Below are positions 1-12,375 of a DNA stretch of 56,181 nucleotides, one piece after another. The translations under genes were made by a program, and so were the position numbers. How positions within the stretch are numbered: the first letter of the stretch is position 1; every line of letters begins with the position of its first letter. Source of the DNA: Phoronis australis (taxonomy: Eukaryota > Phoronida > Phoronidae); contig NMRA01000040.1 in the NCBI GenBank assembly GCA_002633005.1, forward strand, positions 1,212,423 through 1,268,603. Direction: 5' to 3'. Below the pieces are notes generated by a model. The model had not been told where the DNA came from. It worked only from the letters and a program-made list of their open reading frames with translations, and made no database searches.

Positions 1-1118
1 AATTGGGCGGTGAGCTTGGCTGGCTTTTCCCTGTTTTTTGCAATTAAGAGAGTCAATTCGGCAAGTTTGAAAGACAAAAACAGAAAAAAAAACAATGCGA
101 CCAAATCAAATCAAAGACCTACCAAAGTTACAAATGTCGTGCCGTCGTGTAATAGTCTCGTATGCTCTTCAGTGAATGGCAGATTCAACATTTTTTGCGG
201 AGAGTGCGAGGAACTGTCAAAACATTAGTAAATATGTTTTGAAAAAACAAACGGTTAACTAAAAAGTATTTTAATGTTATATGAAGAATATTGTACACGA
301 GTATACAGCAGAAAGCTAAAAATAAAAATGTGAAATTATGTACATTCACGTTAACGAACTCCCTCCTTAAGTTCAGTAGAGCTGGGCAGCCGCTCGTGGA
401 GTTATTTCCGTGACAATGGTAGCGCACTTACAGGCACCAAGGAGTGTACGAAGAATAGGAGAGTTCACTGATCAGTGTCGTAGAAAGCTTTGCAGCCATC
501 GGGGTTAAACTGTGGCAACCGACATAGGTGTGATGCCGGGGACAGTCAAGAAAAGTACTGCGAAATAAGAGAGAAATTCAAGAGAACACTTGACAACTGA
601 GTGTCAGTGCAAGGTTTACTTTTTTAGGGCCCTGGCCAGGACATTGTTGTTAGGGTATGTCAGTGTTTTTGCAGCACAGGTCGTCTAAACACACTTGAAA
701 ATGTGTACTTAATCATTCATATACATGTATGTTTCTGAAAAATCAAGAAAATTTGTAAAGCGGAGCTATTGCGAAGCATATTAGTAAACTTTTAAATTCG
801 GTGAGACAATTTTGCGAATGCAAATCTATATGTTTTTTTCCAGAGGCCGCTCTTAGACAAGGGATAATGAAGACAACTGTTGCTTTATTTTTTTACTCAA
901 AATTGTGTATCACTTAAGAATAATAGGTACCTTTGAAATGAACAAAAATACACCTTAATACGAAACCCCCATCTCCCATGTTTCCCCAGTTACCCATCAA
1001 AAATCTGCGAGCATGCCTGTGGAAATTGCTAACATTCCGTTTTGATATATAAATTCACTGGTTTCTGGTTTACATGTTTATGGAGAATAGGTTAGTCAGT
1101 GGTCTCTAGAGGCATTGC
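1..1118. other. Intergenic, no gene recognised
   Basis: Short open frames occur on both strands but none shows a family motif, paired splice sites or coding-like composition. The stretch is AT-rich. I see no RNA gene here. Confidence 0.4.
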
Positions 1119-1658
1119 AGTATAAGATAATCACTTACTTATAGAGAGGGTGTAGATTGGGTAGACGTTTCAACCTGGTCCGCCAGGTCTTTATCAATGA
1201 GTAAGGAGTTTCCCGCCTTTTGCTGGTTAAGAATATTCGATTACTCGGGAGCCTGAGGTAAGTGGAGACCTCGGTCCCGGTTCAAGAGAGGGCACTGAGT
1301 GCTGATGTTTATGGACTCTTCTAACTTGAGAGCATACCAATTCTGTTCTTTGGCTAAGATCTTGGATGATGCAAGGGAGATGGAATGTCCAGTTGCCAAT
1401 ATGTGTTACCCCACAGCTGTGGGTCTGTCTAGTTTCTGGTGTTCTTTGAATCTGGTTAGGAACGGTCTCTTGGTTTCTCCAATGTAGGTGTGGTTGGGAT
1501 CCTAGTCACATTTCAGCTGGTATATGACCCCACATTGTTTTGCCATCATGGTTGGGTCTTTGGGTCTGACTAGTAAGGAACGAAGAGTGTTGATGGGTTT
1601 CATATAGGAAGAAATTCCTTATATTCTGCAAGTGTGTTGTAAGTGATTATCTTATACT
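1119..1658. repeat. 20-bp perfect inverted repeat framing a Penelope fragment
   Basis: The left arm (1119-1138, AGTATAAGATAATCACTTAC) is the exact reverse complement of the right arm (1639-1658). The arms lie about 500 bp apart and enclose the GIY-YIG remnant of a Penelope-like element with only short extra flanks. Penelope-like elements are known for complex terminal structures that include inverted or partial repeats, so the arms may mark the ends of an inserted fragment or an inverted junction. They are too long and too exact to be chance in this setting. Confidence 0.7.
1241..1625 (-). mobile_element. Penelope-like retroelement, C-terminal GIY-YIG endonuclease remnant
   Basis: Read on the minus strand, this stretch encodes the C-terminal endonuclease half of a Penelope-like polyprotein. 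The order is a lead-in TLRSLLVRPKD, then CGVIYQLKCD, then the GIY-YIG core NHTYIGETKRPFLTRFKEH, then ATGHSISLASSKILAKEQNWYALKLEES, written here in parts: ATGHSISLAS, KILAKEQNWY and ALKLEES. It ends PLLNRDRGL. This matches the family pattern of Y-I-G-E-T, an R-x-x-E/H helix, a TGH segment, a WY-x-x-K-x-x-E-S segment and a final LNRD-G. Two in-frame stops, TAG straight after KCD and TAA before HILATGH, show that it is dead. The reverse transcriptase part is absent. Such elements use the endonuclease to nick target DNA for reverse transcription. The identification is strong; the exact 5' limit is not. Confidence 0.82.
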
Positions 1659-2536
1659 CTGCTAAATCACAATCAAGGTACATATTCCAGAGTTAACTGT
1701 GTTACGGTCTAAGATAATTTTTTTTGGTCTCTTACCAAATTCCAACTGAATCTCACGTGCAAAGAGTTATTTAGTTGCGCAAACTAAAAAAAGAATCATC
1801 AAAATCGGACAATGTTTAAGAAATCTATGCATGTTTTTGTCTATGAATTTCATGCATTTTTAGCGTTACGAGTGGCCATTTTAAAAATTACAATTTTCAA
1901 CTGTCAACAGTAGAAAAGAAATTTATTTTGTTAAGTAAGCAATTGCTTTGATATGACTGGGAATAACTTGAGTCACTTTCAGAATCACTTAGACAAAGTT
2001 GTGCTTAATCATTGAGAAATGGTATGGTTCATCATAAAACAGGCACTCGTTACGAAATTTGTGAATTCTGTGTTTCTAACCCTCACCTACTGTAAAGAAG
2101 GTTAAAGACTTAAGTTCACACTCTGTAATAAAAAGGTTCATGTGCAAAAATATTTTAGATTACACACCTGGAATGATGGTACTTCAAAATAACCCAGCTT
2201 TACAGTTATACGACAACCTTCATTTTTCTCCAAAACTGAATATGGAACTTGATTGTGATTTGCTGGATATTTGCAATTACATGTTTATGTATCTACAAAA
2301 ATGATAGATCCATAAACGATTTTCATCAATTAAGTGCTAATCTTGTAAGTATTGATGTTTCAGTGAATTAAGTTGAAGTCTGATGTTGGAAAAACTCTAT
2401 AATCTAATCCCCAAAAAGTGAAGTACACTTAGACGATTTTTGTCTATCTAAAATAACTCTCTAAGACAATGATGAACTTCGGATAGTTCCCAAAAATGTA
2501 CTCGCAATTCAAATAGCAATAAATGCATTGCTGTTT
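1659..2536. other. Intergenic, nothing recognised
   Basis: AT-rich sequence with only short frames on either strand. I see no domain, splice pair or repeat beyond short A/T runs. Confidence 0.35.
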
Positions 2537-2685
2537 GACTTAGGTACAAGATAAGTGTAATGGTCCCAGCCTTGCGGCTTAAAGACGCCTGATGTAGTGC
2601 AAAAGGCTTGACTTAGATTCAAGATTAGTGTAAAGGGCCCGGCCTAATGCGGCCTGAACACGCCTGATGTACCGCAAAAGGCATC
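2537..2685. repeat. Tandem duplication, about 73-bp unit, two copies
   Basis: Two adjacent diverged copies start at 2537 and 2610. Each opens GACTTAG(G/A)T(A/T)CAAGAT(A/T)AGTGTAA, contains ACGCCTGATGTA and ends GCAAAAGGC. They lie just before the first block of the complex satellite-like repeat and may be part of its edge. No coding potential is seen. Confidence 0.6.
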
Positions 2686-2739
2686 AGGTCACCTGTACTC
2701 TTTTTTAGGTACAAGATTTGTCGTTTAAACTCACAAACA

Positions 2740-4640
2740 CGAATCAAAAAGGAATTGAGTCGTAAAACCAAGGTAAACACATTCACTCGTGCTGGGGTGC
2801 CATTTTGAACAGGATGAGCAACTGACCTGAATTTTTGCATGTGAATTCTCTAAGGTATGCTCTTTCATATGACCTGTAGCAATTTTTTTCTTAGACTTAC
2901 CGTTTTTGAGTTATTTGCATTTGAATTTCAAAAAAACCTGCTAAATTTGAAATTTTTTGAAAACCACGGAATTTTGTAAATCTACACCATTAGATAGAAT
3001 TTTGAATGGGCTTTCTGAAGATGCTTTCCATTTTTCGCTAGGACCTCTACTTTTAGAATTATTTGAGATTTTCTGATAAGACTGTTTCTTTGTTGACCAT
3101 TTTGCTGCACTGTTGTTGGTTTACCTTCCATTGAACAAGACTAGCCTATTCCTTAATGATTTCTGACATCTTTGTTTGTTGTATGATTGTTATCATCATG
3201 TTCATCATCGTCATCATCATCGTCGTCATCATCATCACCATTAAGGCCTTTTTAGTTATGTTCGCCAAGTGTCACTCCTCTAAGCACTTTCATTTCAATT
3301 GTTGCTTTCTTTCTCTTTATTTTGGAAAGTTAATCATTAATTAGCTTGTGTCGAACACAGCAGAATTTTTTGGTCAAAATCGACTCGCATATGCCGAAGA
3401 TATGCTTACATATCCATGAAGAGTTTCATTGAAGAACAGCACTGTGTGTGACATGGCATACAAATAGTGTCATCACCCTGATTTGAGTTTCCAGTTGTGT
3501 AAATAGATTGGGCACTAGTAACCTATCTGACCTACGCTTGTAGACAGGCTAGTAATTACAATTCTGTTATCCATTTCAATACAAAACATCAATATCAGTC
3601 AAAATATTATTTCACAGAAAGTTTCTAATGAATTACGAATCCCGATTTTCTGATAGCGCTGTTCCTTTGTTGACAGCTCTGCACTGATGTTGGTTTAGCT
3701 TCTGTTGAATAAGACCAGGCCGCATTTTTCAACGTGCAGGGCTGAAAATTGGTACGATTGTTATAGCACACAAGCATCACAACTGCACCGTAAATCTTTA
3801 ACTTCCAGTTAAAGATGGCGGAAATATCGGCATTGGCACATGCGCACCTCGGTTAGTGGCCGAAAACGTTTTTTTCCTGTAGAGGGCGCATTGGCAAACC
3901 AATCACTTTCAAACTGGTCATGTGTTTGTTGAGTTTAATAAGCTTTTATAAAAAATTATTGAACCGAAAGTCACTTTCAAGATGGCGGCTGTGGCGCATT
4001 TTCACCCTTTTCAATCTTTCTAAGGTCGCATTTTTAACGGGAAGAGCAAATGACGTGAATTTTTGCATGTGGATTCCTCGAAGTATGCTCTTTCAAAAGT
4101 TCTGAAATAACATTTTTCTCAGACTTACCGTTTTTGAATTACTTTGAATTTCAAAAAAACGCAAAATTTCAATTTTTTGAAAAAATTATGGAATGTTGCG
4201 AAACTATCAATTTAGATAGAGTTTGAAGTGGGCTTTCAGAAGATGTTTTCCATTTTTCGCTAAGATGTCTACTTTTCGAATTTTTTGAAATTTTCTGATA
4301 GCGCTGTTCCTTTGTTGAGCGATCTTACTGCATTGATGTTGGTTTAGTTTATTTGAACAAGACTGTAGTGTATTTCTTACTAATTTATGACATCTAAGTT
4401 CGTCTTATGAATGTTATCATGTTCATTATCTCCGCCTTCATCGTCACGATCGTCGTCGTCGTCCTCCTCATCATCCTGTTTTCGCGTAATTTCGCCAAGT
4501 GTCGCTCCTCTGAGTGCGACGTGTGGATCAGAAAGTCCTGGAAGCCTATTGTTTTTGGTCATAATCGGATTCAAAATGGTGGACGGGGCGGCCATTTTGT
4601 TTCCGATTTCGAATTCAAATGCTCATAGAGGCCGCATTTT
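2740..4640. repeat. Complex repeat array A, about 1-kb unit
   Basis: Two partial copies of a long unit lie head to tail. Landmarks recur in the same order: a GGCCATTTTG box, CAAGATGGCGGCTGTGGCGCA, ACGGGAAGAGCAA, GAATTTTTGCATGTG, CAGACTTACCGTTTT(T/C)GA, a CATTTTTCGCTA box, GATTTTCTGATA, and a simple (TCATCGTCG)-like stretch ending TTCGCCAAGTGTC. The key ACTTACCGTTTT box is near 2898 and 4123. The same unit forms array B at 12.4-15.0 kb. The small open frames here, including those over the CAT/CGT-rich stretch, are by-products of simple sequence. Confidence 0.8.
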
Positions 4641-5020
4641 TTTGAGTTGAAACTTCCGTTATAAAAATGAACTAAAGTTTTCATCGAAAAACTTAAGTTT
4701 TTGGTCTGAAAAACCTAAGTTTTCATTCAAAACTTAAGTATTTTGGAACAAGTTTTTTGGAACGAACATAAGTTTTCATAACTTAAGTTTTTCAAAAACT
4801 TAAGTTTTCTGCAAACTTAAGGTTTAAAAACTTAAGTTTGTTCCAAAATACTTAAGTTTGTGGAAAACTTAAGTTTCAAAAACTTTGGAAGAAGTTTCTA
4901 GTAACAAACATAAGTCATCAAAACTTTAGTTTTTGAAAACTAAGTTTTCCGAACATGAGTTTTCAAAGAACTAACTTTTGAAAACCGAAGTTTTCTAAAA
5001 GCAATAAGTTTCAATAGGAC
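4640..5020. repeat. Palindromic AACTTAAGTTTT satellite tract, copy 1
   Basis: About 370 bp are built from variants of the self-complementary core AAAACTTAAGTTTT, repeated every 15-35 bp with intact CTTAAG hexamers at many positions. A second tract of similar length and composition lies at 12010-12375, so the two bracket about 7 kb of unrelated sequence. No protein frame is supported. Confidence 0.75.
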
Positions 5021-5513
5021 AGGCATTCTAAAATTTCGATTTTCACTAAAACAAGAGTGGAGTACGGTAACAAATTTAATGATTCTCATAAAGATTTAAT
5101 TAGCTAGAGTTCTATTAACATTTCATTAACAGTGATTAATAGCAGAAAATAAAATGCACTTCCTAAAATACACTAGTTCCTTAAAATAAGTGAACATAAG
5201 TGAAATATCAAAATCTTAAAAACCAGAAACATTTCAAAAATCAGTTCAATTAGTGTCATGCATACAATTCAGTGAAAACTAAATGAGGCTAATAATATGT
5301 TCATATGGTCATATTCTCAGTCTATGACAATTAAGCGATAACTGAGGGAGCAAAATGGAATGTACAAACAGAGAAATCATTACCAAATCATGAAACACAA
5401 CCAAAGAAAATGTGATTACATAGCCAGGAAGGACTACAACAAAAGTCTACGTTTCAACAGCACAGACTTTTCCAACTAAAATTACAGCAATGTCACCAAG
5501 AATAACAAATCAC
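5021..5513. other. Spacer, no gene recognised
   Basis: AT-rich sequence between the palindromic tract and the TTACCGTAA-ended candidate transposon. No motif or frame stands out. Confidence 0.35.
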
Positions 5514-7826
5514 TTACCGTAAACGTTTGCGTTAACGCCCATGCTCAGTTAACCGCCCACCCCCTACTTTAGTTGGATTTTCAATTCAACCGTCCACTGC
5601 TCGGTTAAGCGCCCCCTGCGATTTTTGAAGATTTCCAGTTAAGCGCCCACCTCTCAGTTAAGCACCCATCCCCGACTTTTAAAGAATGAAGATTTAGCGC
5701 CCAGTGCTAAGGAAACCTGTGATTCCCCGACTTTTACAAAAAGATAGATGATCACAATGAGCGCAACAACGCCGGACCTCCGAGACGGTGGTTTAGCAAT
5801 GTGAATTACAATACAAGTAAGGAGTTATTGTCTTGGGTCATGGACTCACTTCAAAATATAATACTTTAACGTTTTTGTCACTTTATTTTCTTCCCATGTT
5901 TGCAAAGTTTAAGAACGCCGCCGGCGTCAAAACCTCTGCTTTCAGCGACTTTGTCTGCCGCACTGAGTTTCGGTCTGCAGTGCACTAGATAAAATATATA
6001 TTCGAAAAAATCAGGCCAGACAAATGTGACAATGATTTTGCCAACCCTCCAAATTCTCTTAAGGTTGGAAGCTGTAGTATTTTGAAGAAATCTCACAACT
6101 CACGAAAAGATGTCAAATTCTCATTTTGATAAATGTAACTGCCGGGTTATTGAGGATGTGTGGCGACCGAAGGGACAGTACAAGTGCCTTACTGGGTTAC
6201 CGATTTCGTTGCTGCCTATCGATTTCTGAATTCAAAGGTTGGAAATAATTTATGTTTGTGTATGATCTTGAAGTAATAAAAAACTGCTAGTGAAATTTTG
6301 TTTTTCGCTTATTGCATCTCAGTCAAACTGACGTTAGCAGATTTAACTAATGTCGTTGGCTGTTCTTTATTTTTTCTTGCGTCAGCCCCCGTGACAGTGT
6401 GAATTATGGTTTCCTCATTCCCTTTTTAGCCATCCAGAATAATTTTGTTTATACATTGGCCAGTTCCAGCCTGAACAAAAATTCTTACCATTCGAGTCTG
6501 AAATATCCACGGCATAGATTGACTGAAAATTGGCAGTAGTGGGTAGGAGGTGCACGCAGCTAGCTACGGGCATGGGCTTAGGGAGCATGAAGCCGGGAAA
6601 CATCCGAAGAACTGGGTCTTTTGTAACAACCGGTTAAAAGTACATAGTCACGCCCGTTCAGTCTGTTCCTTAGAATTGTCGCTATTCTATTTTGATGTGT
6701 GACTTGGTAGTGGTGTACGTGCGCAAGTTCCCACACTTTGGAGTGCATGTTACCTTGACATCAACGTGTGATTGACAGGTGACTCACACGTAGGCCCTAC
6801 GTGCATGCTGAATCCCGCCGCTATTGCGGCCATAAACAACGAGATGCATATTGAAAGAGGCTGTTATATTACTTGACGGCATTTCCAAATCACGATTGTC
6901 AGCCGACTGAGACATTGCGCGCTAACAGTGGTACCGAACAGTGCCGCAGTGCGATATTGTAGGTGATGTAAATAGGATCTGGACATCTTAGATGTAAAAT
7001 AAATGTTTTTCCACCACGAACTTTGGTAAGGTGATCGTCTAAGAATGAATTGAAACATTGCTGTTTTGTGACGTTTTATCACATATTTATGCCGTGGCTC
7101 GAAATTTTGTTCTTGATTGACGAGTGGCTCACGACCGCTTAACCCCGATTCTTGTCTTACTTCTTTGCCGAGCATGTTTTGCGCAACGGCAAGTGAGCAA
7201 TGCCGGGCAGTCGAGATAAAACAGCTGGCCGTAGAACCATACGCAGAAAATGTCATTGAGTCACGGAGTGTCGACTATAAACATCCCAAACACAAAAAAC
7301 ATCAAACTTTTATTACAACTGCTCTCCATGAACTTGACAGCTAGCACGAGGTGCACTTTAGCAAGATCACATCTTGAAATAGTAGCAATCAAAGTTGAGG
7401 CTGCGTGGTCACTGATCGTCTGCGCTCTACAGGGCAAAGTAACAAGACCGCAGGACAGCACGGGGCTATTACTCAGCAATTCTGTAAATTTAATAGTGAA
7501 TAACTAATCTGAGGGCAATAGGACCTTTGTTGGGATCATCCGCTGTTATGACATGTTTTTGTCATGTGGCGAGGTGACGTTAAAGCTCTTTGAAAAATGC
7601 TACAGGTTCCGAGTACGTGTGTGCTGTGGGGACTCAGATCACGAGGTAAGATTAACCGCCCAGGGCGGTTGCTTGTCGTAATAAGCGCCTATGTTCAGTT
7701 AACCGCCCACCCTGAATTTCTTGAAATTTCACGTTTACGCACCCATGTCTGGTTAACCCCCCACCCCCGATTTTTTGGGTTTGCCAATTTAACCGCCCAG
7801 GGCGTTAACCCGAAAATTTACGGTAA
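5514..7826. mobile_element. Candidate non-autonomous DNA transposon with TTACCGTAA ends
   Basis: The left end begins TTACCGTAA at 5514. The right end, at 7818-7826, is its exact reverse complement, TTACGGTAA. The similarity continues inward for about 26 bp to a shared GTTAACGCCC. Both ends then carry irregular subterminal repeats of the form AGTTAA(C/G)CGCCCA(C/T): at least four on the left (5535-5710) and four on the right (7650-7810). The 1.9-kb interior has short frames, the longest about 130 codons on the minus strand at 6864-7256, with no recognisable transposase motif. I could not define a target duplication: the flanks read CAC and TAT. Repeat-rich ends with an uninformative core fit a non-autonomous element. 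Confidence 0.6.
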
Positions 7827-10800
7827 TATGCAAAATCCAAGAATATCCGCAGAGACAAAAGCATAACATAAAGTGTAACAGGTAACTAAAAGTTTGTCGA
7901 CAATGGCCACAGATCTGATTTTGGGAAGTACAATCCTTATGCTAGAAATAGTGCCTAGAATCACCTATCATTGTTTTCAACAATCATAATAACAGTAAAT
8001 CCAATACACTCAATGGTGCGAACAAATTTTACTAAAAGTAACCCTAAGTACAACCTGGTTATACGAGATGGAAATTAGAAAACTTAGACCTTTGACCACA
8101 AAAATATTCTTTTTCCTTTAATTTAAAGCTACTGAACTACATACACATATCTATAGGGCCTTTCATACTAACATCGATGCGTCAAAGTTTTTTGGGAGTT
8201 AATGTCAGTATGAACGCTTAAACTTTGGTTCTGGAAGGAAGTTAATTTCGCACTAAATATGTGGATTTAAGTACTTAGCGTCAACGCTGCCACGCAGTAT
8301 AAACGATCAACTTCAGTCTTATCGAAGTTATTGCCAGGGGCCACTGTTATCATTAACATTGCATCGTAGTGTGATGGCTAATAGTTGCTTATACCTTGCT
8401 CTAATAATCACCAATCAATTTAAAAATAAGTTTTATATCAATTAACACATGTAAATGTTTCCAAATTGCCACATCTTAGCGTGCAGTGCTACCTTCGATC
8501 ATGACAGTGTCACCTACTGTTTACTTCGAAGTTCATTAACTACCGAAGGCAGAATGAACGGTCCAGTTAACTTCGCAGTATACGTCGATGTTCCGCTCAG
8601 ACAAGAGTTAAGTCAATGTGAAAGGGCCCCATGCTAGACCACAAGCCACTTAATCTTCTTTAGCTGGATCTGCTCGCTTAGCTTCACAGGCAAATAATCC
8701 ATGTTTTGTGACTACAAATGAGCGTTTCTGAGCTCAGATAACTGAATTCATAGGTTCATGAGCTGCAGTTCGTAATTGCTTACGTTGTGTTGTCTGGGTA
8801 GCCTTCCTTATCCAAGGATTGTTGAAGGCACACTCTGCAATAAAGACAAATTTTAATAACAGACGGGTAAACGGTATCAGTATAAGACAACTTAACTTAC
8901 TGGACATTTACCGTGCTGTTCATACAACACTGATTTGTAAAACTTCCTGACTTATATACAGAGCCTAGAAAATAGTCTTCAAACTCAAAATTTAACCAAT
9001 CACTCTCCAGGATTCAAGTGCAAGACTAGTCTGCAAGTTTACTCCTAGCATGCAATGCAGTGGGTCAGTTTTCCACATACTGTTTTGAATGAAGTTTTAA
9101 TCCTGGATTCGTGACATTAAAAGCAATTTTATTCTACACAACTTGAATACAAAACATGCACATGGTCACCTACCATGCTATCACAATCTAGAACAAACTG
9201 TGCATATGACAAAACTTAGTGTGTTAATAAAAGTTGGACTTCAGGCTAACCAGGTATTGTGTTCTGTAACTTTTTAGTTCAAGTTCTATGACAAATTAAT
9301 TAATATTTTTATCAAATGATGAAACTGTTGGCAACTGCAATAAACTACAATTCCCATTATTTTTATGAACTTTTCATTGTGTAATTCGTTAATCTGATGA
9401 GACAATGCACAACTCTACATAATGAGCAGAACTAGTTGTATTCTAACTAGCTGTCTCCAGCCAGTACAGAACTGAAATGTCTTCTTACTAATGTTTCATG
9501 GACATTTAGCCGGCACAACCAGGATTAGAACTGAAAGTTTAATTTTACATGTATACTTCCGCGTGTACTTTTTGAAACTTATAGCAAAACCAAGAAGCTT
9601 TACATTGACTTCACCAATTGGCTACAAAAATCAGTGAGCTTGTTAAAGATTATAAGCCCAATTCATTGGCTAAACCAAGGACAATTTCATATTGTTTCAA
9701 ATTCTAACCCTGATAGCAGCTACCACCCCTGGGTGATTGTTTCGATGCAAATGTTTGGATGTCTAGTTCTTCCAAGTACTCCGCCAAGTTAATAGAGACC
9801 TGAAAACAATGAGATATTAGCAAACACAACGGTATGTGATAGTTTCTTAAGAATCCAGACATATTCCATTTACAGGGAATGTTCTCCAAGTAAAGATCAG
9901 GGGCGGTCGGGCGGATCCAGGATTTTGAGTTGGGGGGTTAAGGCAGAGTATTAGGTAGGGTTTTGCCCATCAGACATTCTCCCCCTGCCCCCTGCCTCCA
10001 AATGACAAAAGATCTTGTAGCGTTTTAGTGGGCTGGGGCCATGTCCCCTTAGCTGTCCTCTGAATCCACCATTGAAGATACTGGCATGGTCTTCACGAGA
10101 GGTCTTACGAAACCATAATAGTTTACAGTAAAAATAAAATTATCTCATGTACTACAGTAAACATAAAAATACTATATCCTGTACTCCTACCAATCACTTT
10201 ACTGGATGACATTTGCAAAGAGATTAAATTGAGGTTCCAAGCAAATTTCTTGAGGGAAAAGAATATGCCCCTACAGACATGGGGAGATCATTCTTGTCGC
10301 TCCATATTCAACTCAACTCAACTCTTAGGTAAAGTTGTACCCAGATTAACTATCACTTTCACAATGACACTGAAATATTTGATTTCAATAAAACAAGTCG
10401 AACTCGCATTGAATGGGAAAATTTTAAGTCTGAATATGCAACCTTTTGCGACATTCCAGTATTCCACAACACAGTAAAAATTTGAAAGCATAATGCTCAA
10501 TCTCAAAGTCAAATCACACAGATTTTCCTTATTTGCATTGAATTATTTGGTGCAATTAGATAAAAATTATGCATGTTTCACTGTGCATAACAATTGTTAA
10601 CATGTTAACTGGTGAGAGTTCACTTGGGTACATTGTGACCTATGCCAGGGAGGTATTCCAGATAGGGTACTATGAGTGGAATTGCATTCAATAACCTAGA
10701 TTCTCCCGACAAACCTGAGCAAATCAGTCAAAATAGGCAATACAATAGTTACATTGGTGATTCTTAATTTTGAGACCCAGGCACATGCGCTCACCAAGGG

Positions 10801-12009
10801 GAGGCTCGAATGAGCATCCCCCACTTGCCAAAGTGGGCATGAAAAGGTCAGCCTCATAGAAAAAAAAAATGAGAAACCGAGACACAAGTCCACTAAAAAG
10901 CTGTAAATCAGGAATGCACTGTGCACAGCTCTGAATATACCCCGTTTTTTTAGTAAAAGGTCAACATGTCTAAAAATTTGAGCATCCCCCATATTTTAGG
11001 ATTGGTGTGTGGATGAGGCAAGTGAACGTTGCAAATTATTGAACTGTCGTGATATGAGATTTCAAAATAAAGAGCTTCCAAGAATTACTACAAACATAGA
11101 CATAAGCGCACACACAACCAATGCCAATATACCCAACTTGGGAAATGATTACACTTTGCCTTGGTTGCCGCCCCCCCCCCTTGCATTGATGCTCACTGAC
11201 ACAACCTCAGAAGACAGAAATATAATAAGAGTAATAGCTTTATGTGAACGTTATGGCTTCCTGTGATGGACCTCCAGAAGTATATTACGCGTCAGATGTT
11301 TAGATAATTCACACACAGAATGAGTCCATGTCGGCATGTCGGTATGTGACAGCGTGACTCGTGAGTGGCTGACAATAACAACTGAACTTAACACCTTCGT
11401 TGGAAATCACAGAACCGATTGTGGTCAATAGATTTTAGAACGCTCTCTGACACTAACCTGACTTTCAAAACTTCTGAAATGTCTTCTTGCTGGCTCTGCT
11501 CGTAGTAATATAAACTTCATTGTCGCGGGCTAACACACGACTTTTTCTTCGAGTTCAAACAGTTGACTTCCGGTGGAAACTGCCTTACAAATACAATCTC
11601 AGCACAAAGAAAACTTGCTCAATAACTATGTTTTTTAAAGAATTGCACGAGTTCTATTTATTACATTGTACTGACCAAGTCAGTGTCTCAGGGGATTAAT
11701 ATTGGGTGCATTCTTACTGCTGTTGGTCACCGGATGTTCGTCTACATTTAAATTCACAAAGACATGAGACAGTGATTATATAATTGCACTAATTCTGTAC
11801 TGACCCGTTTAAACGTTTGTCGTTTTATGGTTTGTATCTATATAAATGTTAAGGAAACATTCGGGCAACATTTTTATGAGATGATGGGTTTTGCATGAGC
11901 AAGCAATGATTTTTTGTTGGAAAATAATGGGAAAAATTTTGAACCAAAAATTAAATATCTCACAATATTCAAATTTTAAAAACTTGAAAATGTAAATTTT
12001 CATCACATA
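7827..12009. other. Long region with no firm gene
   Basis: No frame matches a family that I know. Around 9900-10080 there is a GGCGGATCCAGGATTTTG-type segment of the sort often seen in dispersed repeats, low confidence. Two small minus-strand exon-like segments (9727-9799 and 8784-8834) are listed separately. Confidence 0.35.
8784..9799 (-). CDS. Possible two-exon fragment of an unrecognised gene
   Basis: On the minus strand, TTGTTTTCAG precedes an open segment at 9799-9727 (VSINLAEYLEELDIQTFAS, then KQSPR), followed by a possible donor GTGGTA. A second segment at 8834-8784 follows TTTATTGCAG (CAFNNPWIRKATQTTQ) and ends before GTAAGC. The leftover bases of the two segments, one and two, fit each other, which supports a spliced pair. 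If the first donor is not used, the frame stops at TAG a few codons later. I do not recognise the product and found no further exon on either side. This is a weak prediction that rests only on splice-site shape and phase. Confidence 0.2.
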
Positions 12010-12375
12010 GAAACCTTAGTCAGAGTTTTTAGAAAATTCAAGTTTTCCACAAATGAAAAAAATCCAGTTTTTTGAAAAACTTAAGAAGTCAGGTAAACTT
12101 AAGTTTTTAAAATTACAAAAACTTTTTTTTGTCTTAAGTTAAGTTATCAGAAAAACCTTAAGTTTTGTTAGTATAAAAAACTGAAGTTTTCTTGAAAACT
12201 TAAGTTATTACTTGAAACTTAAGTTTATTTGTGAAAACTTAGTTTTACACCTAAAAAATCTTAAGTTTTCTGAAAAACTCAAGTTCTCTGAAAAACTTAA
12301 CATTGCGCTGAAAAACTTTAGTTTTTGGCGAAAACTTAGTTTTAAAAACTTAAGTTTCTTTTAAAAACTTTTAGA
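12010..12375. repeat. Palindromic AACTTAAGTTTT satellite tract, copy 2
   Basis: Same make-up as the tract at 4640-5020: repeated AAAACTTAAGTTTT variants over about 365 bp, ending directly at the GAGGG(T/C)GCATTGGC box where array B begins. In array A the order is the reverse, complex repeat first and then the palindromic tract. Confidence 0.75.

Noticed and set aside
3156-3344. Ile/Val-rich frame that looks like a membrane segment
   Set aside because: It is produced by a TCATCATCG-type simple repeat, not by a gene.
4380-4650. Overlapping Ser-rich and Asp-rich small frames
   Set aside because: They arise from the CAT/CGT simple repeat inside the complex repeat unit and are not conserved in the other copies.
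6864-7256. 130-codon minus-strand frame inside the TTACCGTAA element, a possible transposase
   Set aside because: No catalytic motif, no DNA-binding motif and a composition unlike a known transposase.
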